64,000 nt of DNA from JAGMES01 sp023128035 (GCA_030627905.1 DAOVRZ010000019.1:1-64000), one strand, 5' to 3'; numbered from the stretch's first letter, positions 24,651 to 33,476 are shown. Translations and numbers: made by a program. Notes: generated by a model from the sequence alone, not told the origin.

Positions 24651-25391
24651 TTAAACACCTTTCTCGCCATAATAATTTTTCTTCTGTATCCATCTTGGAT
24701 TTTCCCCTGGTTTTAAAATCAAAACATCAATTGGCCCTCCAACTGTTTTGGGTCTTATCTGAAACCGTATCGTTTGAATGGTTGTGTGGATTGCATAAAT
24801 TGCAAAATCAATAGCATCCTGGAGTGTAAAAAAATTATAGGGAATATCTTGATGCCGCAACTCATTCCATTCTCCACGCTGGTTCTTAACCTTAACAGGG
24901 AGAACAAGACGAGCAAATATATCACTTTCTCCGCCCCACGAACAACCATGACTGATCTGATCATTCTTTACATTTATCCTGCTATAGTAACCTTTATTTA
25001 TATGTCCTATAAAAGCATATGGTACACTGATCCCATCCTCAACACGATAACCAGTTAAATGAAACGTTATTTTTGGCTTAACTGCAATTTCATTAAAATA
25101 TGTTATTAAAGCCTCTGGAATTTCCATAATATCCGTATCTGGTGAAATTTTCTCTTCAATAAATGTATTAATAAAACCTGCAAGAGGAATATTATTAATA
25201 GCTGCTTCACCACAAAAAGAAAGACCAAATCGTTGATCAATCAGATATAATTTTTGATTGTTATCACTTGCAATAAATGATTCGACTCTAGAAGTGTCAT
25301 TGGATAGTTTTTTTTGAATATTCATGGTAAGCCGACTATCAGCTGCCATAACTATTCCTTCTGGAACGTAGAGTGTAACAATAAAAGACAT
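24651..25391 (-). CDS. Proteasome-like Ntn-hydrolase family protein, uncharacterised
   Basis: A 246-aa protein. The opening MSFIVTLYVPEGIVMAADSR aligns with proteasome beta and HslV starts (TTTVGIK..GVVLAADTR). Once Met is removed, Ser takes the place of catalytic Thr1, with the Asp17 and Arg19 equivalents in register; a later QKLYLIDQRFGLSFCGEAA block gives a possible Lys33 equivalent and the SGL-type turn. The ATG at 25391 follows GGGGGAAAG. It could be a bacterial proteasome relative such as Anbu-type proteins, or a non-peptidase amidohydrolase. It is upstream of the purine riboswitch and not clearly part of that operon. Confidence 0.5.
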   Translation of the reverse strand: MSFIVTLYVPEGIVMAADSRLTMNIQKKLSNDTSRVESFIASDNNQKLYLIDQRFGLSFCGEAAINNIPLAGFINTFIEEKISPDTDIMEIPEALITYFNEIAVKPKITFHLTGYRVEDGISVPYAFIGHINKGYYSRINVKNDQISHGCSWGGESDIFARLVLPVKVKNQRGEWNELRHQDIPYNFFTLQDAIDFAIYAIHTTIQTIRFQIRPKTVGGPIDVLILKPGENPRWIQKKNYYGEKGV

Positions 25392-25436
25392 TTTACTTTC
25401 CCCCAAAAATTTTTTTTTGAAATCTATAAAAAACCA

Positions 25437-25465
25437 TTGCCAATATGTAATAAAAGGGTTATAAT
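25437..25465 (+). promoter_or_regulatory. Strong sigma-A-type promoter
   Basis: TTGCCA and a perfect TATAAT are exactly 17 bases apart, about 130 bases before the zinc-ribbon gene. Transcription should begin near 25472, close to the 5' arm of the leader hairpin. Confidence 0.75.
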
Positions 25466-25466
25466 T

Positions 25467-25528
25467 AGTTAGCCACCTTTTTTAAATCGGTTCGATACCC
25501 ATAGTTTATCCGATACCTTTGGCTAACT
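25467..25528 (+). promoter_or_regulatory. Structured 5' leader hairpin
   Basis: AGTTAGCCA pairs with TGGCTAACT, and inside it ATCGG pairs with CCGAT. A second small hairpin, CCTGA / TCAGG, follows at about 25550. With a start site near 25472 the leader is about 125 nt. It matches no riboswitch class I know. Confidence 0.5.
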
Positions 25529-25597
25529 GATAAATTATAGGATTGTTTGCCTGACCATCTCAGGTGGTAATACATTTACAAAGGAGTTTGGATAAAT

Positions 25598-25909
25598 ATG
25601 GCTTATGTTGATAAGGAAATAACCTGTAAGGATTGTGGTGAAACATTTGTTTTCTCCGCTCGCGAGCAAGAATTTTACGCTGAAAAAGGTTTTGAAAACG
25701 AACCTGCAAGGTGTTTAGATTGCCGTAAAGCTAGAAAACAAGCTAGAAACAACAATACTCGTGGTGGTGGTAGAGGACCACAAAGAAATAATCGCCGTGA
25801 ATTGTTTACAACAACTTGTTCTGCTTGTGGAGTAGAGACACAAGTTCCTTTCAAACCAACTGGCGAACGTCCTGTTTATTGCCGTGATTGCTTTCAAAAC
25901 CAAAGATAA
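25598..25909 (+). CDS. Small zinc-ribbon protein with two CxxC-x17-CxxC modules
   Basis: A 103-aa basic protein. Two zinc ribbons, CKDCGETF...CLDCRKAR (about 10-45) and CSACGVETQVPF...CYRDCF-like CRDCF (about 74-99), flank a Gly/Arg/Asn-rich linker (GGGRGPQRNNRR). The arrangement is the CxxC-x17-CxxC family, and the linker suggests nucleic acid binding. AAAGGAG precedes the ATG. It has its own strong promoter, structured leader and terminator, which suggests high or conditional expression. Function unknown. Confidence 0.8.
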   Translation: MAYVDKEITCKDCGETFVFSAREQEFYAEKGFENEPARCLDCRKARKQARNNNTRGGGRGPQRNNRRELFTTTCSACGVETQVPFKPTGERPVYCRDCFQNQR

Positions 25910-25916
25910 TTATGCA

Positions 25917-25946
25917 ACCAGAAGCTAAATGCTTCTGGTTTTTTTA
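25917..25946 (+). terminator. Intrinsic terminator of the zinc-ribbon gene
   Basis: A 9-bp perfect stem ACCAGAAGC / GCTTCTGGT is followed by seven T. Confidence 0.92.
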
Positions 25947-25963
25947 TGAAAGGAGGATACTAT

Positions 25964-26467
25964 ATGACAAAAAAAGCAGTTTTTTTAGATCGAGATGGTG
26001 TTATTAATGATAATAGCAAACATGTCAATAAGCCTGAAGATTTAGTACTTTATCCCTGGACAATATCATCTATTCGAAAATTAAAAGAAGCAGGGTATAT
26101 GGTCTTTGTTGTCACAAATCAAGGCGGAATTGAAATGGGTTATTTTACTGAGGATGATTTAAATGCCATCCACCTTCATTTAGAGGCTTTACTCAAAGAA
26201 GATGATACATATATTGATGAAATTACATATTGCCCGCATTTTCATAAAAAATGTGAGTGTAGAAAGCCAAAGCCTGGGATGATCCTGACTTTGGCTGACA
26301 AACATAATATTGATCTAAAATCATCCTGGATGATAGGAGATAGAGATACTGATATTTTAGCTGGGAATGCTGCTGGATGTAGGACAATTAAGTTGGGTAA
26401 GAATGATGATAATGCTGATTATAGTTGTGAAAATTTAAGAGAAGCGGTTGAGTATGTGTTAAGATAG
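25964..26467 (+). CDS. gmhB: D-glycero-D-manno-heptose 1,7-bisphosphate 7-phosphatase-like HAD enzyme
   Basis: A 167-aa HAD phosphatase of the HisB-N/GmhB type. Motif I is FLDRDGVINDN near 6, motif II VVTNQGG near 50, then the zinc loop CPHFHKKCECRKPKPGM near 87-103 and motif III/IV MIGDRDTDILAGNAAG near 123. GmhB removes a phosphate during ADP-heptose synthesis; relatives serve histidine synthesis. The start is the ATG at 25964 after AAAGGAGG. No other heptose genes are nearby, so the physiological substrate is open. Confidence 0.82.
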   Translation: MTKKAVFLDRDGVINDNSKHVNKPEDLVLYPWTISSIRKLKEAGYMVFVVTNQGGIEMGYFTEDDLNAIHLHLEALLKEDDTYIDEITYCPHFHKKCECRKPKPGMILTLADKHNIDLKSSWMIGDRDTDILAGNAAGCRTIKLGKNDDNADYSCENLREAVEYVLR

Positions 26468-26487
26468 CTAAAATATTGAAATTTTTT

Positions 26488-26521
26488 AGAAATAGAAGGT
26501 ACTAAAGTACCATCTATTTCT
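26488..26521. terminator. Bidirectional terminator between converging genes
   Basis: The stem AGAAATAGA.GGTACT / AGTACC.TCTATTTCT with a 2-base loop is flanked by T-rich DNA on either strand. Confidence 0.75.
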
Positions 26522-26524
26522 AAA

Positions 26525-27709
26525 TTATATTTTTTTACTATAAACTCTAAAAACTTTTGCAAGCTCCCCACCCATTCCAATAGCCAATCTTATTGATTTT
26601 TTATTCATCTCATCTATCCAACAAAAGCTTATTTCTTCTAAATTAATTTTTTTTAACTTTTTTGCCATTTCAATAAGTAGCCATTTACCTACTCCATATT
26701 TTTGATATTCTGATTTTATTCCAATAAGTGATGCTTTTATACGCTTTATTTTACCATCCAATCTATTCCTTTTATTATATAATTCTTGGTTATAGTCTTT
26801 CTCTAACAAAAGAAATCCTACAGCTTCACCTTGGTCTTCAACGATTAAAAATAATTCATTAGTAATAGAAAATTCATTATCTCCTACTAATACCATCCAA
26901 TCAACTTCTTTTATAGGAATAGTCCCCCAATGATTTGCAAATGCTTCATTATAAATATATCTAGCAGTAAGTAAATCTTTTAAAAAACTTTCATTATCAG
27001 CCGATCTAATTGTAAATCTATCTCCATTAATTAGATGTTCAACTTCAGAAACTCTTTTTTGAGTTATATTATAACAATCTTCAACTTTACCTATAACTTC
27101 TAAAACTTCTCTAACTTTATTATACCCACAATTTTCAATCAACACCGGATAATAATCAGGATTAAAAGGTAGAGCAGCAGTTGGGCGTTCATTGAAACCC
27201 TTTATTACAAAACCAACTCCTAAAAAATCACTATAACTAAATGGTCCATATATTTCTTCTTTCCCTTTATCTTTTACCCACTGTTCAGCTGTATTCAACA
27301 ATTCAGATGCAATTTCTTGGTCATTAATACATTCAAAATATCCAAAAAATCCTATGTTTTGCTTCCAATGCTCATTGTATTCTTCATTGATAAATGCTGA
27401 AATTCTTCCTACTACTTCACCATTTTTTCTCGCAATAAACAATTGAAAATCCAAAGTTTCCAATAATACATTTTGATCTACATTATGTAATTCCATTTCT
27501 TTTGCATCAATCTGGCCTGGCCAATAAGGATTTTTTGCATAAATTTTATGCGGTAAGTTAACAAACTCTTCCAATTCATTTTTTGAATTTACTTCACTAA
27601 TTTGTATTCCGCTATGTAACCCAGTTTGCATAACATGACATTTCGCTTTTAATTCCTTTTCAACTAAAACAGTTTCCTTCAAAATATTATTTTTCATATC
27701 AATCGACAT
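26525..27709 (-). CDS. YghO-like GNAT-fold protein
   Basis: A 394-aa protein. Recognisable stretches are the N-terminal LPHKIYAKNPYWPGQID near 53, the first acetyltransferase-like core (LFIARKNGEVVGRISAFIN near 90, GFFGYFECINDQEIASELL), GPFSYSDFLGVGFVIKGFNE near 158, and LPFNPDYYPVLIENCGY. The C-terminal part has KSEYQKYGVGKWLLIEMAK, an acetyl-CoA-binding-like loop. This matches the YghO group of double GNAT-like proteins, whose substrate is unknown. The start is at ATG 27709, without a strong ribosome site; it may be translated by coupling to a short upstream frame. Confidence 0.7.
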   Translation of the reverse strand: MSIDMKNNILKETVLVEKELKAKCHVMQTGLHSGIQISEVNSKNELEEFVNLPHKIYAKNPYWPGQIDAKEMELHNVDQNVLLETLDFQLFIARKNGEVVGRISAFINEEYNEHWKQNIGFFGYFECINDQEIASELLNTAEQWVKDKGKEEIYGPFSYSDFLGVGFVIKGFNERPTAALPFNPDYYPVLIENCGYNKVREVLEVIGKVEDCYNITQKRVSEVEHLINGDRFTIRSADNESFLKDLLTARYIYNEAFANHWGTIPIKEVDWMVLVGDNEFSITNELFLIVEDQGEAVGFLLLEKDYNQELYNKRNRLDGKIKRIKASLIGIKSEYQKYGVGKWLLIEMAKKLKKINLEEISFCWIDEMNKKSIRLAIGMGGELAKVFRVYSKKI

Positions 27710-27765
27710 TTCCTAATTATTTTAACTAAATTAAACGTCTCAGTTCCTTGAACATAAATTTTCAC
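27694..27765 (-). CDS. Possible 23-residue leader peptide
   Basis: A GTG at 27765 with a strong GGAGGAAG site seven bases upstream opens 23 codons (MKIYVQGTETFNLVKII..) and stops at 27694, overlapping the start of the YghO-like gene. The downstream gene lacks a good site, so coupling is plausible. Alternatively this is the true N-terminus joined by a frameshift. Confidence 0.3.
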   Translation of the reverse strand: MKIYVQGTETFNLVKIIRKCRLI

Positions 27766-27769
27766 TTAA

Positions 27770-28134
27770 ACTTCCTCCTCAAAAATTCGACTATATCTCA
27801 ATTGACAAATTATTAGTTAGAAAAATATTCCCCCTTTCGTTATTTTTATAGTTTTTACATTTTTTAGATTATTACGACAACAAATTCTTTTGAAAATAGA
27901 TTTTCCTTATTTTTATTTTAATACAATTTCACTATATTTTCAATAAGACATTACTTAATTTTTTAAATCAATCCATCGGTATAAATGAATGTATGTCTAT
28001 CATTTTATAAAAAATTATATGCTTTGGTTATTAACAATATACAAAACCCTCCTTAAATAGGAGGGTTTTGTATATTGTTAATAAAATAAAATTTATAAGA
28101 ACTGTTAAATTGTGCCAAAAGTCCTTATCTCTAA
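27770..28134. other. AT-rich intergenic region
   Basis: About 365 bases. The left part should hold the promoter of the YghO-like gene. The right part holds the long palindrome at 28028-28084. Nothing else is recognisable. Confidence 0.5.
28028..28084 (-). terminator. Long perfect palindrome, probable terminator of the chemoreceptor gene
   Basis: Arms of 25 bp (TTATTAACAATATACAAAAC followed by CCTCC, and its exact complement) surround a 7-base loop, 51 bases past the chemoreceptor stop. The stem is longer than a normal terminator; the tail is A/T-rich rather than a pure T run. Confidence 0.6.
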
Positions 28135-29796
28135 CTAATCTAATTTAAATTGACTAACAATTTTTTGTAACTCTATCGCCATCTCTTTCAAAATTGTCGC
28201 CGAGGCTGATACCTGTTCCATTGTAGCAGTTTGTTCTTCAGTTGATGCAGATACTTCTTGTGCAGAAGAAGCAGTTTCCTCTGCAATACCTGCAACTTCT
28301 TGAATTCGATCAATAATTATATCTGCATTATTGATTGCTTCTTTCAAAGACTTATTAGCTTGTTCAGAACCCTTTAAATTAGTTGCAGATGCAGTAGTAA
28401 TTTTGTTAAATAAATTACCAGCTTCATCCACGACTTTTACACCTGTTTTAACTTCTTGTTTTCCAGTATCCATCGCTTCACTAGCTTTATTTGATTCATT
28501 CTGAATCTCATTAATTAACCCTTTAATTTGATTCGCTGATTTCATTGATTCTTCAGCTAATTGTTTAATTTCATCTGAGACAACACTAAATCCTCTACCA
28601 GCTTCACCGGCTCGTGCAGCTTCAATAGCAGCATTTAAGGCTAACAGTTGCGTTTGATTAGCAATACTATCAATCAAATTCACAATTTCACCAATCTTAT
28701 TTGATTTTAAAACTAAACTCTCAACAACTTCAGAAATTTGCCCTATAACTAAATTAATATTGTTCATCTGAGTCACAACAGCATTTATAGATTTTTGACC
28801 CATTGACGCAGTTTCAAGAGTAGTCGAGGCTAGACTAAGAGCATCTTCGCCAACTCTTGAAGAATCACTTAAATTACGAACCAACTGATTTATTGCATCT
28901 TTAGTTTGATTTAAGAAATTTGTTTGATCATTCGCTCTGGTAGCAACTTCTTCAATAGAAGCAGAAATCTCTTCAGAAGCAGCAGAAGAATCTTCGGATG
29001 CTTCTGCTAATTGAGCGCCTGATTCAAGTAAATTTTTTGAAGTTACCTTTGCTTTTTCAAGTATAACAGTCCAATTTTCTACAAGTTTCGTAACTGAGTT
29101 TGCCAAAACTCCAATTTCATCTTTACGATTTTCGTATTCCTTAATAGTTAAAGAAGTAAAATCCAGATTTTCAGCAATATGTGTTACATCACCTACAACT
29201 TTTTTAAGTGGATTAGAAATTGAATTTGCAACAAGTAAACCAATAATACTAATAATAACTCCCACAGCAAGAATACTCCAAAGAATATTAGTTTTCATTT
29301 TATTTGCTACTTCATATACTTCATTTCTAGGAACTAAAGCCCATAGAAGTATTTCTAAATCTTCATTATAGGATAAATTACCTTCGTAATGAATCCCTTC
29401 GTCAACAAAATGGTAATAACCCTCTTTTTGTTCCAGAGCACTTGCAACAAATGATTCTTCTACTAAATTATTATCAACCAAGCTCTCATCAGGATCATAA
29501 ACTACAGTTCCATCTCTTTTTATAATTCTTAGATATCCATTTTTAAAATATTTTTCTTCTTTGGCTCTATCAGCCAAATTTTTAAGTACAACTTTTTGCA
29601 AAAAAGCTGATAGATTTCTACCCCCTACTTCTTGAATTACTATTTGTGCAAAAGCTTCTAATTTAGCTTCCAAAAATAATGTTCCACTTTCTTTTAAAGC
29701 TACAGTAGAAGTAGATATCGAATAAACCGCAATTATACCCATAGGAAGTAAAGTCAAGATTAAAAATAAAACGACTAATTTTTGCTTAATGCTCAC
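28135..29796 (-). CDS. Methyl-accepting chemotaxis protein with extracellular Cache-like sensor
   Basis: A 553-aa receptor. The first membrane helix (about 5-27, KLVVLFLILTLLPMGIIAVY) precedes an extracellular Cache-like sensor (about 30-170), a second helix (ILWSILAVGVIISIIGLLVA), a HAMP domain, and a long signalling coiled coil with the conserved tip QTQLLALNAAIEAARAGEAG. I start at GTG 29796; a TTG five codons earlier lies in a run of nine G that itself looks like the ribosome site. It follows a binding-protein gene by 36 bases, so the two may sense together. Confidence 0.9.
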   Translation of the reverse strand: MSIKQKLVVLFLILTLLPMGIIAVYSISTSTVALKESGTLFLEAKLEAFAQIVIQEVGGRNLSAFLQKVVLKNLADRAKEEKYFKNGYLRIIKRDGTVVYDPDESLVDNNLVEESFVASALEQKEGYYHFVDEGIHYEGNLSYNEDLEILLWALVPRNEVYEVANKMKTNILWSILAVGVIISIIGLLVANSISNPLKKVVGDVTHIAENLDFTSLTIKEYENRKDEIGVLANSVTKLVENWTVILEKAKVTSKNLLESGAQLAEASEDSSAASEEISASIEEVATRANDQTNFLNQTKDAINQLVRNLSDSSRVGEDALSLASTTLETASMGQKSINAVVTQMNNINLVIGQISEVVESLVLKSNKIGEIVNLIDSIANQTQLLALNAAIEAARAGEAGRGFSVVSDEIKQLAEESMKSANQIKGLINEIQNESNKASEAMDTGKQEVKTGVKVVDEAGNLFNKITTASATNLKGSEQANKSLKEAINNADIIIDRIQEVAGIAEETASSAQEVSASTEEQTATMEQVSASATILKEMAIELQKIVSQFKLD

Positions 29797-29832
29797 TAAG
29801 CCCCCCCCCAACTGTTTGTTATTAAATTAAAT

Positions 29833-30897
29833 TTATTTTACATTATTCCATAATTCAACATAAAGTTCATATTCTTCACCAGAAATAGGTTCAAAAGTTT
29901 CGAATTTTTTAAGTAATTCAGCAGGTGGATAAAGTGTGTCATCATCCTTTAATTCATTAGGTAATAATTCTTGAACACCGTTTACAGGCATAGGTAAACC
30001 AATTGTAATAACATTTTCAACAGCATTCTCAGGTTCAAGTAAAAAATCAATAAACTTGTAAGCTAAATCTATATTTGGAGCATCTTTCACTATCATCATA
30101 TTATCTGTCCCAACATAACCACCACTTTCTGGCAGTTTACACTTAATATTACCTTCTACTTCATAAGCCGCTAACAAAGCCTTAGCCATATTTTCTGAAG
30201 CAAAAGTGATTGCGACATCGGCGTCACCATTAGCCAATGAAAGAGTTGCATCATCAACTGAATGTTCTAAGTTCCAAGCACCAGAAACTGCGTTTTGTTT
30301 CAAGTTTGCTAGCAACATCTGAGCTAATTCTAAATCTTCATCATTGGTACTATTTATCGATTTTCCAATATATCTCATAGCCATAGCAGTAACGATTCTT
30401 GAATCTGGATAAAAATGTATTCTTCCTTTTAATTCTGGACCTGGCTCAAAAACAGTTTGCAGGCTTACCTCTTCACTACTAAATTTGTCTGCATTATACG
30501 CCAAACCAACAAAAAGATATGTATATGGTATTGTATATTTATTTCCTCTATCGAAAGAAAGATTTGTAAACCAAGGGTTCAAGTTATTAAAATTAGAAAT
30601 CTTAGACTTATCTAAAGATTCCAACATTCCATTTGCAATCAATTCAGTTAATACAAATTCTGCAGTAATAATTATATCATAATCATCAGATTCTAAATAT
30701 CCATTTAATTCCTCAGAACTTCCATACTCAGTAACGGTTACATCTACATTATATTCTTCCTCAAAATCTTCAATAACTTCCATATTAAAATATACAGGCC
30801 AGTTTAAAATTTTTAATTCATTACTTGCTAAGACCCCATTACTCAACATAACTAAAAATAAGAACACACATAACAACACACTCATTTTTTTCAGCAT
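29833..30897 (-). CDS. PotD-like extracellular solute-binding protein (polyamine type)
   Basis: A 354-aa protein with a signal peptide (about 1-24, ending NGVLAS), then the spermidine/putrescine-binding fold: LKILNWPVYFNMEVIEDFEE near 28, YDIIITAEFVLTELIANG near 73, IPYTYLFVGLAYN near 122 and DNMMIVKDAPNIDLAYKFID near 258. There is no lipobox, so it is secreted rather than lipid-anchored. No permease or ATPase gene is nearby. Instead a chemoreceptor follows, suggesting a role in chemotaxis. Ligand identity is only a family-level guess. Confidence 0.82.
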   Translation of the reverse strand: MLKKMSVLLCVFLFLVMLSNGVLASNELKILNWPVYFNMEVIEDFEEEYNVDVTVTEYGSSEELNGYLESDDYDIIITAEFVLTELIANGMLESLDKSKISNFNNLNPWFTNLSFDRGNKYTIPYTYLFVGLAYNADKFSSEEVSLQTVFEPGPELKGRIHFYPDSRIVTAMAMRYIGKSINSTNDEDLELAQMLLANLKQNAVSGAWNLEHSVDDATLSLANGDADVAITFASENMAKALLAAYEVEGNIKCKLPESGGYVGTDNMMIVKDAPNIDLAYKFIDFLLEPENAVENVITIGLPMPVNGVQELLPNELKDDDTLYPPAELLKKFETFEPISGEEYELYVELWNNVK

Positions 30898-31248
30898 TAA
30901 ACAATTCTCCCTTCAGTTTTTATTTATTTTTCGACTAAACTTTTTAAAAAAATATTTACTATATAAGATCACCACCTAACTCAATATTCTAATATAATAG
31001 ATAATTTTTAACTTACTATTTAAATTTTTTAATGGAATATATATTTTCCTATTTAACTTAACCTTTGTCACTTTGCCTATATAACCTAACTTCGCTAATA
31101 TTTCCAATTTTCCTCCCACAAACCGACTTCTTTTATTTTTTTTTTAATATTGCTTCTTATTATTTTTTTCTATAATTTCAAAAAACATATATACGCGTAT
31201 TGTTAAAAAAACATTTTTAAACTAGTTTAAATACCCATAAATAAAGAA
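30898..31248. other. Very AT-rich intergenic region
   Basis: About 350 bases carrying the promoter of the binding-protein/chemoreceptor pair on the minus strand and the 3' end region of the HD-domain gene. Homopolymer T and A runs are frequent. No clear terminator, riboswitch or small frame was seen. Confidence 0.5.
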
Positions 31249-32532
31249 TTATGTAAAACACGGTCTATATTCATTATCATGTTTGAAAATTTTATCACAT
31301 AATTTTCCTGTTTGAGTGAGCACTTCACTAGGTACACAAACATAAAACCTCCATAGGTGCTCATACTGATCTTCCAACACTTTTACATCAATAGGTGGAT
31401 TTAGTAGAGGTTGATTCAAGCGATGTACACCCAAACTTGTTTTCACGAGAGCAGCAGATTCTTTCATCACCCATTCACTTGGACAATAAATCACTACTTC
31501 AGCTAAAGATACACCCAACTCTTTTGCAAGCTCTTCTTCTATCTTCCGACGTTCTCCACTAGAGCCACTATAAGTATTTATAAGTTTTTGTCGATCCCTT
31601 GGACCTAATTGGCCAGTCGATAATACATAAGCACGTTTCAAAAGATTTCGAGACCCAAAACGACGAACAAGATCAATAATATTTTTGTCTCCCTGCTCTT
31701 GTCCAATTTGGTTTAGTTTTTCTAACAATGTATAATCATTCGCATATAATAGATCATCTTCTCGAAGTCCATATTCAACTGCAATCTCTACAGCTTTTGC
31801 AATCATTGCACCAGCAATGATTTTAGTGTGATGAGTATAAACTCTTTCCATCATAAAATATCTAAACCTAAGAAGATGTAAAATTTCTGAGCGTGCATCC
31901 AGTCGATCTAAACCATGTTTGACCATATTTAAACCTAAACGATCATCAATAATAGTAAAATAACTAAATACTCTCTCATCATAATCATGGGCCAGCCCCG
32001 CAAAATATGCATCACGCTTCAAATAATCCAAAACATCAGCATCTAACGTACTGCTAATCACTTCCTTGGCCCAATAAGGAAAATATTTCGAGTTCCCATC
32101 ACCAGTCAGCATCTCCATAATTTTTTCTTTTAGTCCAAGTTTCCGTAATACCTGACCAGCTTCACCTTCATCTATTAATTTTTTATATCGACTACCAGAA
32201 TCGTGACGAGGAAAAATCTGACGTTCATCCTCTAATGTATGACCATAAGGCAGGTGAGTTATATCATGTAAAATTGCAGCAATTGTAATAATCTCTTCAA
32301 TCTCATCATCCACAGGATGTCCATTCCAACGAAGGGATTGTAATATTTTCTTAGCAGTATAAGCAGTCCCCAGAGAATGTTCAAACCGGGTATGTACACA
32401 TCCAGGATAAACTAAATTTGCAGCTCCCAACTGACGCAATCCCCGAAGACGTTGAACTTCATAGGTATCAATTATCTGTATTTCTCTTTCAGTAAAAGAA
32501 ATATCCCCATGAATAGGGTCACGTAATATCAT
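31249..32532 (-). CDS. HD-domain phosphohydrolase (dGTPase/SAMHD1-like)
   Basis: A 427-aa protein. It opens with the family signature LRDPIHGDISFTEREIQIID and RLRGLRQLG, then the HD metal site: HTRFEHSLGTA near 47, AAILHDITHLPYGHT near 86, and ADVLDYLKRDAYF near 173 supplying the last Asp. Such proteins hydrolyse dNTPs or other nucleotides. It is monocistronic. Length and motifs are normal. Exact substrate unknown. Confidence 0.85.
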   Translation of the reverse strand: MILRDPIHGDISFTEREIQIIDTYEVQRLRGLRQLGAANLVYPGCVHTRFEHSLGTAYTAKKILQSLRWNGHPVDDEIEEIITIAAILHDITHLPYGHTLEDERQIFPRHDSGSRYKKLIDEGEAGQVLRKLGLKEKIMEMLTGDGNSKYFPYWAKEVISSTLDADVLDYLKRDAYFAGLAHDYDERVFSYFTIIDDRLGLNMVKHGLDRLDARSEILHLLRFRYFMMERVYTHHTKIIAGAMIAKAVEIAVEYGLREDDLLYANDYTLLEKLNQIGQEQGDKNIIDLVRRFGSRNLLKRAYVLSTGQLGPRDRQKLINTYSGSSGERRKIEEELAKELGVSLAEVVIYCPSEWVMKESAALVKTSLGVHRLNQPLLNPPIDVKVLEDQYEHLWRFYVCVPSEVLTQTGKLCDKIFKHDNEYRPCFT

Positions 32533-32693
32533 TATGTAAACTCCCTTCTATATCAAAAAAAGAAATATTATCTGAAAAATTGGTGAATTTCGGCTATATT
32601 TAATAGTATTCGGCGTAACTTTAGATTTTCCTCTCTGAAATTTAAGAAGTTACTCGTTTTTCCTACATTTTTCAAAGTTTAATTTTATGGTAG

Positions 32694-32727
32694 TAATAAA
32701 AAACCCATAACCTTTTCAGGTTTAGGG
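32694..32727 (-). terminator. Terminator of the AIM24-like gene
   Basis: The stem CCC.TAACCT / AGGTTTAGGG with loop TTTC is followed on the minus strand by TTTTTTATTA. Confidence 0.7.
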
Positions 32728-32762
32728 CATATTATCAGTCTACATTTCAAAAGAAATACATA

Positions 32763-33446
32763 TTAATCCTTAGATTTAGGCAATAAAGGAATTAGTCTTC
32801 TGGCGACATTTTCAATCGGCATAGTCTGCAACCATACTACTCCTGGGCCTTCTAATTCTGTAAGGAAAAGCCCTTCGCCTCCAAAGAAAATATTTTTAAA
32901 ACCTTTAACTGTACTAATGTCAAATCTAACATTAGGCGAAAATGCCCCTACATGACCTGTATCAACTTTAAGAATCTCCCCACGAGCTAACTCACGTTTA
33001 ACTATACTTCCATCCATTTCAAGAAATACTTTACCCGGGCCAGTCAATTTTTGCAAAATAAATCCCTCACCACCAAATAATCCTGCACCCAAACGTTTTT
33101 TAAAATAACTCTCCAATTTCACACTTCGCTCGGCACATAAAAAGGCACTTTTTTGACAGATGATAGATTCTCCTGATGCCAATTCCAAATCAATAATATG
33201 CCCTGGCATAGAAGATGCAAAAGCAATCTCACCTTTCTCTCTTTTGCAGGTATATGTGACCATAAACAAACTTTCTCCAGAAAAAGTACGCATTAGGCCT
33301 CCTAACAATCCGCCCTCCATATTTGTCTCCATCTGAATATTCTTGGTCATCCAAGACATCCCACCACTTTCGGTGAAAAGAATTTCACCAGGCTCTAATT
33401 CACAAATTACTACAGGTAAGTTATCTCCTTCAATACGATACTTCAT
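32763..33446 (-). CDS. AIM24 / TIGR00266 family protein
   Basis: A 227-aa beta-rich protein of the AIM24 superfamily. Family features seen are ELEPGEILFTESGGMSWM near 17, GGLLGGLMRTFSGESLF near 45, GGEGFILQKLTGPGKVFLE near 124 and FFGGEGLFLTELEGPGVVWL near 188. AIM24 proteins are widespread and have a double beta-roll fold with no agreed biochemical role; mitochondrial relatives influence membrane organisation. AAAGGAG precedes the ATG. A small gene lies 30 bases upstream, likely in the same operon. Confidence 0.85.
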   Translation of the reverse strand: MKYRIEGDNLPVVICELEPGEILFTESGGMSWMTKNIQMETNMEGGLLGGLMRTFSGESLFMVTYTCKREKGEIAFASSMPGHIIDLELASGESIICQKSAFLCAERSVKLESYFKKRLGAGLFGGEGFILQKLTGPGKVFLEMDGSIVKRELARGEILKVDTGHVGAFSPNVRFDISTVKGFKNIFFGGEGLFLTELEGPGVVWLQTMPIENVARRLIPLLPKSKD

Positions 33447-33476
33447 ATATTATCGACTCCTTTTTCTGTTCATCTA

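Noticed and set aside
25480..25500. tRNA T-arm (GGTTCGATACCC)
   Set aside because: No acceptor stem, anticodon arm or D-arm around it; the bases belong to the leader hairpin.
29797..29811. TTG start of the chemoreceptor inside a run of nine G
   Set aside because: The G run is better read as the ribosome site for the GTG at 29796.
31050..31110. c-di-GMP riboswitch upstream of the binding protein
   Set aside because: Only a loose GGCAAAGTGACAAAGG match; the paired stems and the conserved 3' part are missing.
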